A stretch of 64,000 nt of DNA from Chryseobacterium edaphi (GTDB lineage Bacteria; Bacteroidota; Bacteroidia; Flavobacteriales; Weeksellaceae). Shown here in pieces: positions 16,410-25,233 of this stretch (positions within the stretch are counted from its first letter, which is position 1; each line of letters opens with the position of its first letter). The stretch spans positions 1,302,001-1,366,000 of the forward strand of contig NZ_JAOTEM010000001.1 in assembly GCF_025628985.1 (NCBI RefSeq), written 5' to 3'. Position numbers and translations under genes: made by a program. Under the pieces are notes generated by a model. It ran no database searches. It was given only the letters and a program-made list of their open reading frames with translations, and was not told where the DNA came from.

Positions 16410-16856
16410 ATGAAAAGAATAGGCGAACACAGAAAACTTCTTGGAGTAGACAATACTGCTACGTTAAAGGATTTAAAAACGATTTACAGGAATACGATGA
16501 AAGATACGCATCCTGATAAATTTATCAATGATGAAGAAGGGAAACTGGCTGCTGAAGAAAAAAGCAAATCAATCATTGAAGCCTATCATTTTCTGGTAAG
16601 CATCAACCCTGAAACTCAGGAAAAATATAAAGAAGAATATACTGAAACGATCACAAAATCTAATATTCAGGATTTCTATCTTGAAAAATCGATCTTGAAA
16701 GTTCAGCATCTGAATGGAAAAATGTTCGAATATATCGGAGTTCCAAGAAATACCTACATTAAAATGGTGAATGCAGATTCTCCAAGCCGTTTTGCAAGAA
16801 GACATATCTACGGAAATTTTATCTTTAGAAAGTCTGGTGAAGTGATGGCTGATTAA
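16410..16856 (+). CDS. J-domain plus KTSC-domain protein
   Basis: About 148 aa from this ATG (MKRIGEHRKLLG). The N-terminal half is a DnaJ-like domain: HRKLLGVDNTATLKDLKTIYRNTMKDTHPDKF includes the HPD tripeptide that stimulates Hsp70 ATPase. The C-terminal half, KMFEYIGVPRNTYIKMVNADSPSRFARRHIYGNFIFRK, is a KTSC domain, named after the KTSC sequence of lysyl-tRNA synthetase-associated proteins. This fusion is seen in Flavobacteriia; its biological role is not known. A TTG at 16386 would add eight residues, but it overlaps the short upstream ORF and is less likely. No DnaK or GrpE gene is nearby. Confidence 0.85.
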   Translation: MKRIGEHRKLLGVDNTATLKDLKTIYRNTMKDTHPDKFINDEEGKLAAEEKSKSIIEAYHFLVSINPETQEKYKEEYTETITKSNIQDFYLEKSILKVQHLNGKMFEYIGVPRNTYIKMVNADSPSRFARRHIYGNFIFRKSGEVMAD

Positions 16857-16900
16857 TTTTCTTTTGAAAATAAAAGTTGCTGTAACAACAGTTAAAATAT

Positions 16901-16928
16901 AAAACCGTATTCTCTGAATGCGGTTTTT
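16901..16928 (+). terminator. Terminator of the J-KTSC gene
   Basis: AAAACCGTATTC / GAATGCGGTTTT, a 12-bp stem with one T-G wobble and a 4-nt loop, followed by a T run. It lies 45 nt after the stop and before the convergent AraC gene. Confidence 0.75.
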
Positions 16929-17025
16929 TTATTTGGCAGTTTTCAAATTCTCAATATGTTCTGCTTCAAAAACCCACTTGAACTGACGTGGTTTTTCCGA
17001 TAGAGTTTGTAAATACAAAATCATG

Positions 17026-17898
17026 TCAATCCAATAAGTAATTAAATTCTTTTCTGTACTGCGACGGACTTTTTCCGGTATATTCTTTGAACGTTTTATT
17101 AAAGTAACTGAAATTATTAAATCCCGATTCAAAACATACATCGGTAATGCTTAAAGGCTGTTCAGCAAGAAGTTTAAGGGAATGGGTAATTCGATATTCG
17201 TTCACAAACTGGGTGAAAGTTTTATTCGTAATTTTCTTAAAATAACGGCAAAACGAAGGCACTTTCATGCTCGCCAAATCAGAAATTTCTTCCAGAGTGA
17301 TCTGATCTTTAAAATGATCTTTCACATAATTGAAAATATGATTGATTCTCTCGTTATCTTCTACCTGAGTTTGCAAGTAATATTTTCCTGCATTTAAAAT
17401 CCTGTATTCGTTTGTAGAAGCCAATTCTTCCAGAATTTTAATAAATTTCATCAGTTTTTCAAGTGAAGATGCTTCGTGCATTTCGGTAATTTTTAAACCA
17501 ACATCTCTTTTAATATTTTCTGAGAAAACAATTCCTGCTTTTGCTTTTTCCAGTAAGTTAGCAATCTTCTGCATTTCGGGTAAATTCCAAATCTCTTCGC
17601 CTAAAAAATCAGGTTTGAACTGGATGACCATTTCGTAATCGTTGTTGGTATTTTCATTGGTCATTCCACAATGAGGAAGGTTGGTTCCCATTAAAACAAG
17701 ATCTCCATCTGAAAAGTAAGAGATATTACTTCCGATTTGTCTTTTACCGGAACCTCCACAGACGAAAATTAACTCAATTTCAGGATGATAATGCCAAACA
17801 TGAGACTTAATGTTTTCATTTTTCAAAAACTTTAAACTCGTGAAACTGCTTCCCAGATTGGGTTTTACAGCTTCGAAGGCGGGATGCGAATGTTTCAT
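17026..17898 (-). CDS. AraC-family transcriptional regulator with cupin sensor domain
   Basis: About 290 aa. The N-terminal part is a cupin fold: HVWHYHPEIELIFVCGGSGKRQIG, SDGDLVLMGTNLPHCG. The C-terminal ~100 residues are the AraC double helix-turn-helix, with ITLEEISDLASMKVPSFCRYFKKITNKTFTQFVNEYRITHSLKLL as first HTH and ITDVCFESGFNNFSYFNKTFKEYTGKSPSQYRKEF as the diagnostic second. I chose ATG 17898 (MKHSHPAF). It follows a TAATTTTG promoter element at 17920-17927 by about 21 nt. The ligand is unknown, and the divergent secreted-protein gene (18051) is a possible target. Confidence 0.92.
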   Translation of the reverse strand: MKHSHPAFEAVKPNLGSSFTSLKFLKNENIKSHVWHYHPEIELIFVCGGSGKRQIGSNISYFSDGDLVLMGTNLPHCGMTNENTNNDYEMVIQFKPDFLGEEIWNLPEMQKIANLLEKAKAGIVFSENIKRDVGLKITEMHEASSLEKLMKFIKILEELASTNEYRILNAGKYYLQTQVEDNERINHIFNYVKDHFKDQITLEEISDLASMKVPSFCRYFKKITNKTFTQFVNEYRITHSLKLLAEQPLSITDVCFESGFNNFSYFNKTFKEYTGKSPSQYRKEFNYLLD

Positions 17899-17919
17899 AT
17901 CAATAATGTTATTTGTATG

Positions 17920-17927
17920 CAAAATTA
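17920..17927 (-). promoter_or_regulatory. Promoter -7 element of the AraC gene
   Basis: The minus strand reads TAATTTTG (TAnnTTTG) about 21 nt upstream of the chosen ATG, supporting the shorter start. Confidence 0.5.
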
Positions 17928-18014
17928 ACAAATACTATTTAAATAATTAATCTTAGGGTTAAAATAGCACATATATAAGAAAATTGTGCAGTAGAACCGC
18001 GTTGAGGTTTGATC

Positions 18015-18022
18015 TAAATTTG
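18015..18022 (+). promoter_or_regulatory. Promoter -7 element of the 18051 secreted-protein gene
   Basis: TAAATTTG (TAnnTTTG) 28 nt before the ATG. No -33 TTG is at the standard spacing, which would fit a promoter that needs an activator such as the divergent AraC protein. Confidence 0.5.
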
Positions 18023-18050
18023 CAGTATTAACAAGTGAAAAATTAATAGT

Positions 18051-18647
18051 ATGAAAAAAGTATTTAAATCAGTTTTAATGATCGGTTTCTTATCAATCTC
18101 TATGAGTGCAATGAGTAAAGAAAAGGACTTTTCTCTTTCATTTGGAAAAAACGAAGCAGAAACCGTAACCTTTGAAGTATCAAACGCAAAAAATGTTTCT
18201 GTAACGATTTATAGTGATGTTGATGGTGAGTTGCTTTCTGAAGAATTAAATTCAGATAAGAACGTTGCAAAATCTTACAATTTTAAAGATCTTGATTCAG
18301 GAATTTATTACTTGATCGTAGAATCTGAAAGTAAAATTGAGAAATATAAAATAAATGTAAACTCTGACAAAAAAGTTCTTATTGAAGAGAAACCTTTGGC
18401 AGAAATCATAAAACCTGAATTTTCTGTAAATGGAAATAAAGCAAAATTGCATTTCTCGGGGTTGAAAAATTCAGTGAAAATTACAGTATCAGATTTTTCA
18501 AATACTGTTTATTACAATTCGACAAAATCTGCAACTGATGGTGAGTTGGATTTGACTTTCGACTTAAATCCAAATACAGCCGACAACTACATTATTACTG
18601 TAGAGCAAGGCGGTAAAGTTTTTAATAAAGTGATCAATTTGAGATAA
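18051..18647 (+). CDS. Secreted two-domain beta protein, function unknown
   Basis: 198 aa. The signal peptide is KKVFKSVLMIGFLSISMSAMS (cleavage near residue 22). The mature part looks like two beta-sandwich domains. The first is KDFSLSFGKNEAETVTFEVSNAKNVSVTIYS...GIYYLIVESESKIEKYKINVN; the second is PEFSVNGNKAKLHFSGLKNSVKITVSDFSNTVYY...NYIITVEQGGKVFNKVINLR. The repeated pattern of ...YxLxVE.gxKxxxKxxN ends resembles type IX sorting-like folds but has no canonical sorting signature. It is divergent from the AraC regulator, with 152 nt between them. The gene is common in Chryseobacterium relatives as a hypothetical protein, and no function is known to me. Confidence 0.78.
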   Translation: MKKVFKSVLMIGFLSISMSAMSKEKDFSLSFGKNEAETVTFEVSNAKNVSVTIYSDVDGELLSEELNSDKNVAKSYNFKDLDSGIYYLIVESESKIEKYKINVNSDKKVLIEEKPLAEIIKPEFSVNGNKAKLHFSGLKNSVKITVSDFSNTVYYNSTKSATDGELDLTFDLNPNTADNYIITVEQGGKVFNKVINLR

Positions 18648-18767
18648 TCAATTATTTCAATTTTGTAAAAGAATATTATATAGTTTGTTTTAGAGTTAGG
18701 TTTTGCTGAGTTTTCAGGAAAATCTGACTTTTTTTGTTGTGCTGATATTATTGTGTTGGTTTTTTAA

Positions 18768-18862
18768 CGCAAAGTTCGCAGAGATTTTTTTTTAATATCA
18801 ACTGCTTTATTTTAAGTTCGCAAAGGCGTTTCACTTAGCTAAGAACGCAAAGTTTTTTTAAT
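18768..18862. repeat. AACGCAAAG-type intergenic repeats
   Basis: The segment has AACGCAAAGTTCGCAGAG, TTCGCAAAGGCG and AACGCAAAG copies, with TTTTTTAATATCA twice (around 18792 and 18852). Similar GCAAAG-rich intergenic repeats are common in flavobacterial genomes (family knowledge, not checked here). A decayed relative is at 11920-12060. Nothing in it looks coding. Confidence 0.5.
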
Positions 18863-18893
18863 ATCACCTTTAATTATTTAAACCAATCTTCCC

Positions 18894-19360
18894 AGGTTAT
18901 TTACGGAACAGATTAGGTTATTTACACATCTGTTGGGGTTTCGGATCTATTGATTGAGGTTGATCGACAGGAAATTTGAGGTTGCGAAATCATCCGTCTA
19001 TGTTTTTTACATGTCTTTTGGGGTTAAAGATATATCCGAAATGGTTCTTGAGCAATCGGTTGGGGTTGATAACTTATCGGGCGTAATCGTCAACGTATAC
19101 TTTAGGGTCTGCAGCCTCGACGTTGGGGTTGTGGAAAGTATGATTTAAGGTTCATTATCCCGTCAGATTAGTATAGAACGTATCTGGATTACTTCAGAAC
19201 GGGTTGGCTGAGGTTGATAACCTATCGACATGGGTCGACAACTGATAATTTTGGGTTGGGAACGTCAAAATTGAGGTTAGGTAACGTATCTTCTGTGGTT
19301 CATGACATCATCGAATTAATGTATAACGTATTTGGATCACTTCAAAACGTGTCCGGTTAA
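18894..19360. repeat. Array of ~22 degenerate 21-bp units with a ~148-bp higher-order repeat
   Basis: Units begin with a GGTT-like core at 18894, 18915, 18936, 18957, 18979, 19000, 19021, 19042, 19063, 19084, 19105, 19126, 19148, 19170, 19191, 19211, 19232, 19253, 19274, 19296, 19319 and 19339. Most steps are exactly 21 bp, with a few of 20, 22 or 23. A rough consensus is RGGTTGNNAACNTATCNNNTT. Units at 19063-19210 and 19211-19360 match each other position by position at a shift of 148-149 bp (seven units), e.g. GGTTGATAACTTATCG against GGTTGATAACCTATCG. The array lies between the secreted-protein gene and the RND-operon terminator. I see no real gene in it: a 65-codon ORF covers part, but the steps of 20-23 break the frame over the whole array. 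Confidence 0.75.
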
Positions 19361-19411
19361 TTCAATTAAAATATTTGAATTATTTTAAACACTTTTTTCA
19401 TGATTTAAAAT

Positions 19412-19440
19412 AAAAAAGCGCATCATTTTTGATGCGCTTT
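19412..19440 (-). terminator. Terminator of the tetR-RND operon
   Basis: AAAGCGCATCA / TGATGCGCTTT, an 11-bp perfect stem with a TTTT loop, followed on the minus strand by a T run. It lies 22 nt beyond the pump gene's stop codon. Confidence 0.85.
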
Positions 19441-19462
19441 CAGGTTAATTAAGGTTGTTATA

Positions 19463-22400
19463 TTAATCTACGTGTTTTGGCGTGTAACCATCTTCACTTA
19501 GCTCTTTTTCTTCATATTCTGCTTTCATTTCAGCGTCATAATCTACCGGTTCACCTTTGCCCATTCTTCTTAATAATGAATCGAATAGTGAATAAACCAC
19601 CGGTACGATAATCAAAGTAAGGAATAGTGATGAGGTCAAACCACCGATAATTACCCAAGCCAAACCGTTGTTCATCTCCGCTCCTGCTCCTTTTGCAATC
19701 GCAATCGGGATCATACCGAAGATCATCGCAATCGTCGTCATTAAGATCGGACGGAGACGGGCATGGTTAGCCTGAATCAAAGCGTCGTGCGTATTTGCTC
19801 CGGCTGCTTTTCTCATATTGGCGAAATCGACAATCATAATCGCATTTTTCGCTACCAAACCAATCAACATGATCATCCCTAACATCGTAAAGATGTTCAG
19901 TGAATTTCCGGTGATGGCCAAAATAACCATTACCCCGATCAATGCCAATGGAATTGAGAACAATACCACAAACGGATATACGAATGAGTCATACAGTGAA
20001 ACCATTACCAGATAAACCAATACAATAGCCGCCAATAATGCGATTCCTAAAGTACCGAAACCTTCAGTCTGGTTTTCCATATCACCACTCCAAATATACG
20101 TTACACCAGCTGGCTTTGTTTTTTCGTTATCCATAAACTGAGCAGACCATTCGTTGGCAACATCCCCTACCGGACGACCTACAACTTTAGATTTTACTTT
20201 TACGGAAGGCGCTTTATCTCTACGCTCAAGCAAACTTGGTCCGGAACCCATTTTCACATCTGCAAACTGACTTAGTCTGATCTGTTCACCATCAGGATTT
20301 GTAAACATCAGATTTCTTACATCATCAATTGACTGTCTGTTGGCATCACCAAAACGGATGTTGATATCATATTCATATTCTCCGGCTCTGAATTTCCCAT
20401 CTGTATTTCCACTAAATGCAGTCTGCATCGTTTGTCCTACACTTGAAAGATTTAAACCTAAAGAAGCCATTTTATCTCTGTCGATATTTACCTGAACTTC
20501 CGGGTTTCCTGAGTCGGTTGATAACTCAGCATCTACAGATCCCGGAACTTTTTTAAGTAAAGCTAAAATTCTGTTTGCTTCCTTATTTGCCGTGGCATTA
20601 TCCTGAGCTGTTACCACCATTTCGATCGGTGCATTATCTGCTCCCATTAATCCGATTGGTGCTGTTTTAAATTCAACTCCTGTGAATTTTTCTTCTAAAG
20701 CTCTCTTGATTTTCGCTGATTTGATGTCTGTGCTTTCGTTACGATCAGCTTTATCAACTAAGATTACCTGAATTTCAGATTGATATAAAGTTGCCTGAGC
20801 TCCACCAAAACCTGATGACTGCTGACCAACTGTAGTGATCATGTCTACAACATCTTTATCATTTCTCAGATATTTTTCAACTGCAAGAGTCACTTGATTG
20901 GTTTTTTCTACAGAAGCATCTTTTGGTAATTCCATCTGAACAAGGAACTGACCTCTGTCCATTTTCGGGAAAAATTCTCCACCAATAAATCCGAATGCTA
21001 CCAACATAAATGATGAAATCAAAATAATAAAAGTCACTACAACCACCATTATTCTTCTCAATCCAGATTTTAGAGCCCATTCCAGAATTCCTGAAATCCA
21101 GTGAGTGAATTTCTCCAATTGCTTTTCAAACCAAAGGATAAATTTCTCGAAAGGATTTTTTCCTGTCAAATGAACTAATTTACCAAATCTTGAAGATAAC
21201 CATGGGATAATGGTAAATGAAGCCAATAATGAGAACATGGTCGCAATAACTACCGTGACACAGAACTGCGCAAGGATATCAGAAACCAATCCTGAACTCA
21301 TTGCAATCGGTAAGAATACCACCACGATTACCATCGTAATCGCTGTTACTGTAAACCCGATTTCTGAAGCTCCATCGTAAGCCGCACGAATTCTGCTTTT
21401 TCCCATCTCCATGTGACGGTAAACGTTCTCCAAAACCACAATCGCATCATCCACAAGAATACCCACAACCAATGAAAGTCCTAATAAACTCATCAAGTTT
21501 AGGGTATATCCCATCAAATACATTCCAATCACCGTTGCAATCAACGAAACTGGAATTGAGACCATTACAATGAATGCGTTTCTGATGTTATGAAGGAATA
21601 GCAACATTACTACTGCCACCAAGATAATCGCAAGGAACAAATCGAAAATTACGTGATCTGCAGCTTCCAAAGTAAAGTCTGTAGAGTCATCTACAATACT
21701 CACTTTTACATCCTGAGCTTTATAGTTGGTCTGAACCTGGGCGATAGTTTTCTGTACCAATTCTGAAACCGATACTGCATTTGCATCAGACTGTTTCTTC
21801 ACCTGCATCAAAATCGTAGGATTCTGGTTGAATCTCGCTACTTTCTCGATATCTTTCTGTGTATCAAAAACCGTTGCAATATCTGACAAACGAACCTGTG
21901 CTCCGTCTTTATTAGAAATCACAAGATTGTTCATTTCCTGTACATTTCTATATTTACCGGAAAGTCTGATCGTAGATCTTGAAGTTCTTGTCTTCAAAGC
22001 TCCCGTCGGGAAATCTAAGTTGGACGAAAGAATTGCCTGCTGAATATCTCCGATCGCAAGACCGTAACCCTGCATTTTCTTTTCATCTAAACTTACCTGA
22101 ATTTCTCTTTCCTGTCCACCAACAAGGTCAACCTGAGCCACACCGTTTACACGGGAGAAAATCGGCTCTATTTTTTTATCTAAAAGATCATAAAGCTCTT
22201 TATTATTCAGTTTATTACTGGTAATACTCAAAGTCATGATCGGTAAATCATCTAGTGAGAACTTCTGTAATGATGGCGGATCTGCATCCTCAGGAAGGTC
22301 TGCCAAAATAGCATTTACCTTTCTCTGTGCATCATTCAAAGCATAGTTTACATCGGCACCAGTGTTCAACTGAACCATAATAACCGATAAACTTTCGTAT

Positions 22401-22651
22401 GAAGATGATTCTACTTTTTTTACGTTTTCCAAAGAACCTACAGCATCTTCGATCTTTCGGGTCACCGAAGTTTCCACCTCAGAAGGCGAAGCTCCCGGAT
22501 ATACCGTAGAAATCGTTACCATGTTGGTTTCAAATTTCGGAATCAACTCGTACCCCATCATGGAGTAACTTAACAAACCTCCCAGCGTAAGAATCGTAAA
22601 CAATACGATAACGAGGGACGGTCTTTTAATGGATATTTCTGCTAACTTCAT
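19463..22651 (-). CDS. RND efflux pump, hydrophobe/amphiphile (AcrB-type) family
   Basis: 1062 aa inner-membrane proton-driven exporter. Twelve transmembrane segments are arranged as one N-terminal, a block of five, one, and a block of five. The proton-relay aspartates are in VGILVDDAIVVLENVYRHME and the matching lysine in GLVAKNAIMIVDF. The porter-domain sequences GASPSEVETSVTRKIEDAV and KMDRGQFLVQMELPKDASVEKTNQV are typical. The substrate cannot be told; HAE1 pumps export drugs, bile salts and dyes. It is the last gene of tetR - outer-membrane channel - fusion protein - pump, starting 7 nt after the fusion-protein gene. Length and motifs are intact. Confidence 0.96.
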   Translation of the reverse strand: MKLAEISIKRPSLVIVLFTILTLGGLLSYSMMGYELIPKFETNMVTISTVYPGASPSEVETSVTRKIEDAVGSLENVKKVESSSYESLSVIMVQLNTGADVNYALNDAQRKVNAILADLPEDADPPSLQKFSLDDLPIMTLSITSNKLNNKELYDLLDKKIEPIFSRVNGVAQVDLVGGQEREIQVSLDEKKMQGYGLAIGDIQQAILSSNLDFPTGALKTRTSRSTIRLSGKYRNVQEMNNLVISNKDGAQVRLSDIATVFDTQKDIEKVARFNQNPTILMQVKKQSDANAVSVSELVQKTIAQVQTNYKAQDVKVSIVDDSTDFTLEAADHVIFDLFLAIILVAVVMLLFLHNIRNAFIVMVSIPVSLIATVIGMYLMGYTLNLMSLLGLSLVVGILVDDAIVVLENVYRHMEMGKSRIRAAYDGASEIGFTVTAITMVIVVVFLPIAMSSGLVSDILAQFCVTVVIATMFSLLASFTIIPWLSSRFGKLVHLTGKNPFEKFILWFEKQLEKFTHWISGILEWALKSGLRRIMVVVVTFIILISSFMLVAFGFIGGEFFPKMDRGQFLVQMELPKDASVEKTNQVTLAVEKYLRNDKDVVDMITTVGQQSSGFGGAQATLYQSEIQVILVDKADRNESTDIKSAKIKRALEEKFTGVEFKTAPIGLMGADNAPIEMVVTAQDNATANKEANRILALLKKVPGSVDAELSTDSGNPEVQVNIDRDKMASLGLNLSSVGQTMQTAFSGNTDGKFRAGEYEYDINIRFGDANRQSIDDVRNLMFTNPDGEQIRLSQFADVKMGSGPSLLERRDKAPSVKVKSKVVGRPVGDVANEWSAQFMDNEKTKPAGVTYIWSGDMENQTEGFGTLGIALLAAIVLVYLVMVSLYDSFVYPFVVLFSIPLALIGVMVILAITGNSLNIFTMLGMIMLIGLVAKNAIMIVDFANMRKAAGANTHDALIQANHARLRPILMTTIAMIFGMIPIAIAKGAGAEMNNGLAWVIIGGLTSSLFLTLIIVPVVYSLFDSLLRRMGKGEPVDYDAEMKAEYEEKELSEDGYTPKHVD

Positions 22652-22658
22652 TCTTCTG

Positions 22659-23720
22659 TTACTTTACGATATTGATTTTTGAACCGTTATCAAGGTTGAT
22701 CTGTCCGCTGGTAATTACTTGCTCACCACCATTCAATCCACTGATGATCTGTACTTTATCACCATATACTTTTCCGGTTTTTACGTTAATCATTTTAGCA
22801 GTTCCGTTCTGAACAATGAAAATTTGTCCTGAGCTTACCCCATTTGCAAAAGCTTCAGCAGGCACAGTCAGCATATTCTGCGTTTCAGCACCATTATTTG
22901 TTTTAAATAAAGCTGTTGCATACATACCCGCTTTAAGGTTTCCTCTGTTTTGAACTTCAATTTCTACAGGGAAATTAAGAGAAGCATCACTTTTTGGAGC
23001 GATAAATGTAATTCTTCCGCTGAAAGATTCTTCAGGCAAAACATTAACATTAATTGAAACTTCCTGACCCAACTGAATTCTTCCAATCTGGCTTTCGTCA
23101 ACCAAAACTGACAATTTCAAACTGTTGATATTAACGATTTCAAATAAAGCTGTTCCCGGTGCAACCACCATTCCCGGCTCCACCATTTTCTTGTTGATGG
23201 TGCCGCTGATCCCTGCTCTGATGCTTGTATCATTGATTTTAACACCTTGAGCACGAACGGCAGCCTGCATGTTTTTCAACTGTAATCTTGAGTTATCCAA
23301 CTGTTGTTTTGTAACACCTCCAGTTTTAAAAGCATTTTCATAACGCTGGTTGTCTGCAATGGCATTCTGCAAATTATTCTGAGCTTGGGTAACGTCTACT
23401 TCAATTGCGTCTCTTTTGATAGTTGCTAAAACCTGACCTGCTCCTACTCTAGAACCTTCTTTCACGAAAACACTGACAATACGTCCTGCGATTTCTGAAG
23501 ACTGATTTGATTCCTGTTTGGGGATAAAAGTTCCGTTAGCTGAATAATCTGTGTCAATATTTTCTCTTGAAACAGTAATCACATTCACGTTGATTTTGTC
23601 AACCTGCTTTGCTACTTCTTTTACTTCAGTTTCCTGCTTCTTTTTGTTGTCTGCAATTTTCCAAGCCGCTAAACCTACAAGAACTGCAGCTACGATGATA
23701 TATATTAAAGTTTTTTTCAT
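22659..23720 (-). CDS. RND periplasmic adaptor (membrane fusion protein)
   Basis: 353 aa. An N-terminal membrane anchor or signal (TLIYIIVAAVLVGLAAWKIA, residues 4-23) is followed by the barrel-sandwich half-motifs IAGRIVSVFVKEGSRVGAGQVLATI and GISGTINKKMVEPGMVVAPGTALFEI. An alpha-helical hairpin (QAQNNLQNAIADNQRYENAF) lies between them, and the beta-barrel and membrane-proximal domains make up the C-terminal part. No lipobox cysteine is seen, so it is anchored by the N-terminal helix. It joins the pump to the outer-membrane channel. The upstream channel gene ends 65 nt before it on the same strand. Confidence 0.95.
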   Translation of the reverse strand: MKKTLIYIIVAAVLVGLAAWKIADNKKKQETEVKEVAKQVDKINVNVITVSRENIDTDYSANGTFIPKQESNQSSEIAGRIVSVFVKEGSRVGAGQVLATIKRDAIEVDVTQAQNNLQNAIADNQRYENAFKTGGVTKQQLDNSRLQLKNMQAAVRAQGVKINDTSIRAGISGTINKKMVEPGMVVAPGTALFEIVNINSLKLSVLVDESQIGRIQLGQEVSINVNVLPEESFSGRITFIAPKSDASLNFPVEIEVQNRGNLKAGMYATALFKTNNGAETQNMLTVPAEAFANGVSSGQIFIVQNGTAKMINVKTGKVYGDKVQIISGLNGGEQVITSGQINLDNGSKINIVK

Positions 23721-23785
23721 TTTAATAATGATTATTTTTAATGTAAATAGAATCCTTTTAAATAAAAGATTTCCACTATAGTTTA

Positions 23786-25138
23786 TTATGGGTTTTGTAA
23801 TGTATTAAGTTCTCCTTTAGCTTTAATTAATTTAATCTCAGCTTGCTTATAGTCTAATAATGCAGTGGTATAATTTTGTTTTGCATCAGTCAAAGCATTT
23901 TCAGAATCTAAAACTTCAGTCAACGTTGCCAAACCATACTGATAGTTTGCCTGAGTATCTTTCTGAACTTTTTCAGCCAGCGTTACGTTATTTTTCATGC
24001 TTTCAATATTGATCAAAGAATTTTCAATATTGGTAATTGAATTTTTATAGTCTAAACTTAAAGTCAACTGTGTATTTTGAATATCCTGATCGATATCTAA
24101 AATATCAATTTCAGCCTGCTGGATTTTAGATTTTGTAGCACCACCAGTAAAAATCGGAATATTGATATTTAAACCAATTGCTGAATAATCACTCCAAAGA
24201 ACTCCGTTATTCAATCCGTTGGTTAAAGGAAATTTTCCACCCTGACCGGCCCACCCGTAGTTTGCCTGAAGACCAACTGTAGGGTAAAGATAAGCTTCAG
24301 TCGCTTTCTTATTAAATTGTAAAAGCTCTCTGTTTTTCTGTAAAACTTTCACTTCTGTTCTTGTATCTAAATCTACAGTTCCGGCAACCAATTCAGGTTT
24401 TGGCTCAATAGTTTTTTCCTCAAGCTCGATATCCGTTTCAATAGGAATTCCCATGTAAAACTTCAATGAATTTTTTGAAAGCTCAACGGCATTCACCAAT
24501 TGTTGTCTGTTGGCACTGATATTCGTTAGCTGAACGTTAGTTCTGTCTAAATCAATACCTTTTGCCAAACCGTTTTCTACCAAACTTTTGATTACATTTC
24601 TCACCTTTTCGGTATTGGTGTAACTTACATTTAAAGTTTTAAGATTTTCTTCCTGTACAAAAACCTGATAATAGGCAGTTGCTACATTTTCAATAATCTG
24701 CTCGTTGGAAAGCTGAGCATTCAAAACGTAAAATTCTCTGGTTGATTTTGCAGCTTTAAGACCAGTAAAAACTCTTTGATCAAAAATCGCCTGATTTAAA
24801 GTGACCACGGCACTGGATGTCCATGGCTGACCCAATTTAGCACGAATTCTTTCTCCTCCAAATTCCAAAAGTGATTCCTGAATCACCGGGTTGTACGTTA
24901 ATCCTGCAGTTGCACTGATTTGTGGCAACGCACCGGCTCTCGCCTCAGCGATCTTATATTCGGCCTTTTTGATTTGCAAAGCCGCTTTTTTGGCTTCTGC
25001 TTTATTTTGCAATGCCTGTTTAATGGCTTCCTGCAGCGAAACTTGTTGCTGTGCGTAGGCAGATGTAGAGCCGAAAATCATAAATGCTGCAGCTATCCCA
25101 ATTTTTAGCTTTTTTGCAGTTATACGTTTTCTATTCAT
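23786..25138 (-). CDS. TolC-type outer-membrane channel
   Basis: 450 aa. The signal peptide includes KLKIGIAAAFMIFGSTSAYAQQ (cleavage after YA near residue 29). Two outer-membrane efflux repeats follow, each beginning with a helix of the type VSLQEAIKQALQNKAEAKKAALQIKKAEYKIAEARAGALPQ, and a second repeat around VTLAEKVQKDTQANYQYGLATLTEVLDSENALTDAKQNY. A conserved proline follows the first helix (ALPQISATAGL). It provides the outer-membrane exit duct for the RND pump encoded downstream. No lipobox is seen. Confidence 0.95.
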   Translation of the reverse strand: MNRKRITAKKLKIGIAAAFMIFGSTSAYAQQQVSLQEAIKQALQNKAEAKKAALQIKKAEYKIAEARAGALPQISATAGLTYNPVIQESLLEFGGERIRAKLGQPWTSSAVVTLNQAIFDQRVFTGLKAAKSTREFYVLNAQLSNEQIIENVATAYYQVFVQEENLKTLNVSYTNTEKVRNVIKSLVENGLAKGIDLDRTNVQLTNISANRQQLVNAVELSKNSLKFYMGIPIETDIELEEKTIEPKPELVAGTVDLDTRTEVKVLQKNRELLQFNKKATEAYLYPTVGLQANYGWAGQGGKFPLTNGLNNGVLWSDYSAIGLNINIPIFTGGATKSKIQQAEIDILDIDQDIQNTQLTLSLDYKNSITNIENSLINIESMKNNVTLAEKVQKDTQANYQYGLATLTEVLDSENALTDAKQNYTTALLDYKQAEIKLIKAKGELNTLQNP

Positions 25139-25233
25139 AATTTTATACTTCGTTTATTTTTTGTAGTTGCTTTCCTGAGGTAGTTTATCCCTAAAGGACG
25201 ATTCAGTTTTATAATTACTTTAACAGTTTTTAA

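Noticed and set aside
17026-17931. Start of the AraC protein at 17931
   Set aside because: The extra residues have no family support and the TAATTTTG promoter element lies at 17920-17927, inside that extension.
18954-19148. 65-codon ORF inside the repeat array
   Set aside because: It is created by the 21-bp period being a multiple of three. The repeat steps of 20, 22 and 23 bp break the frame across the whole array, and there is no promoter or coding signature.
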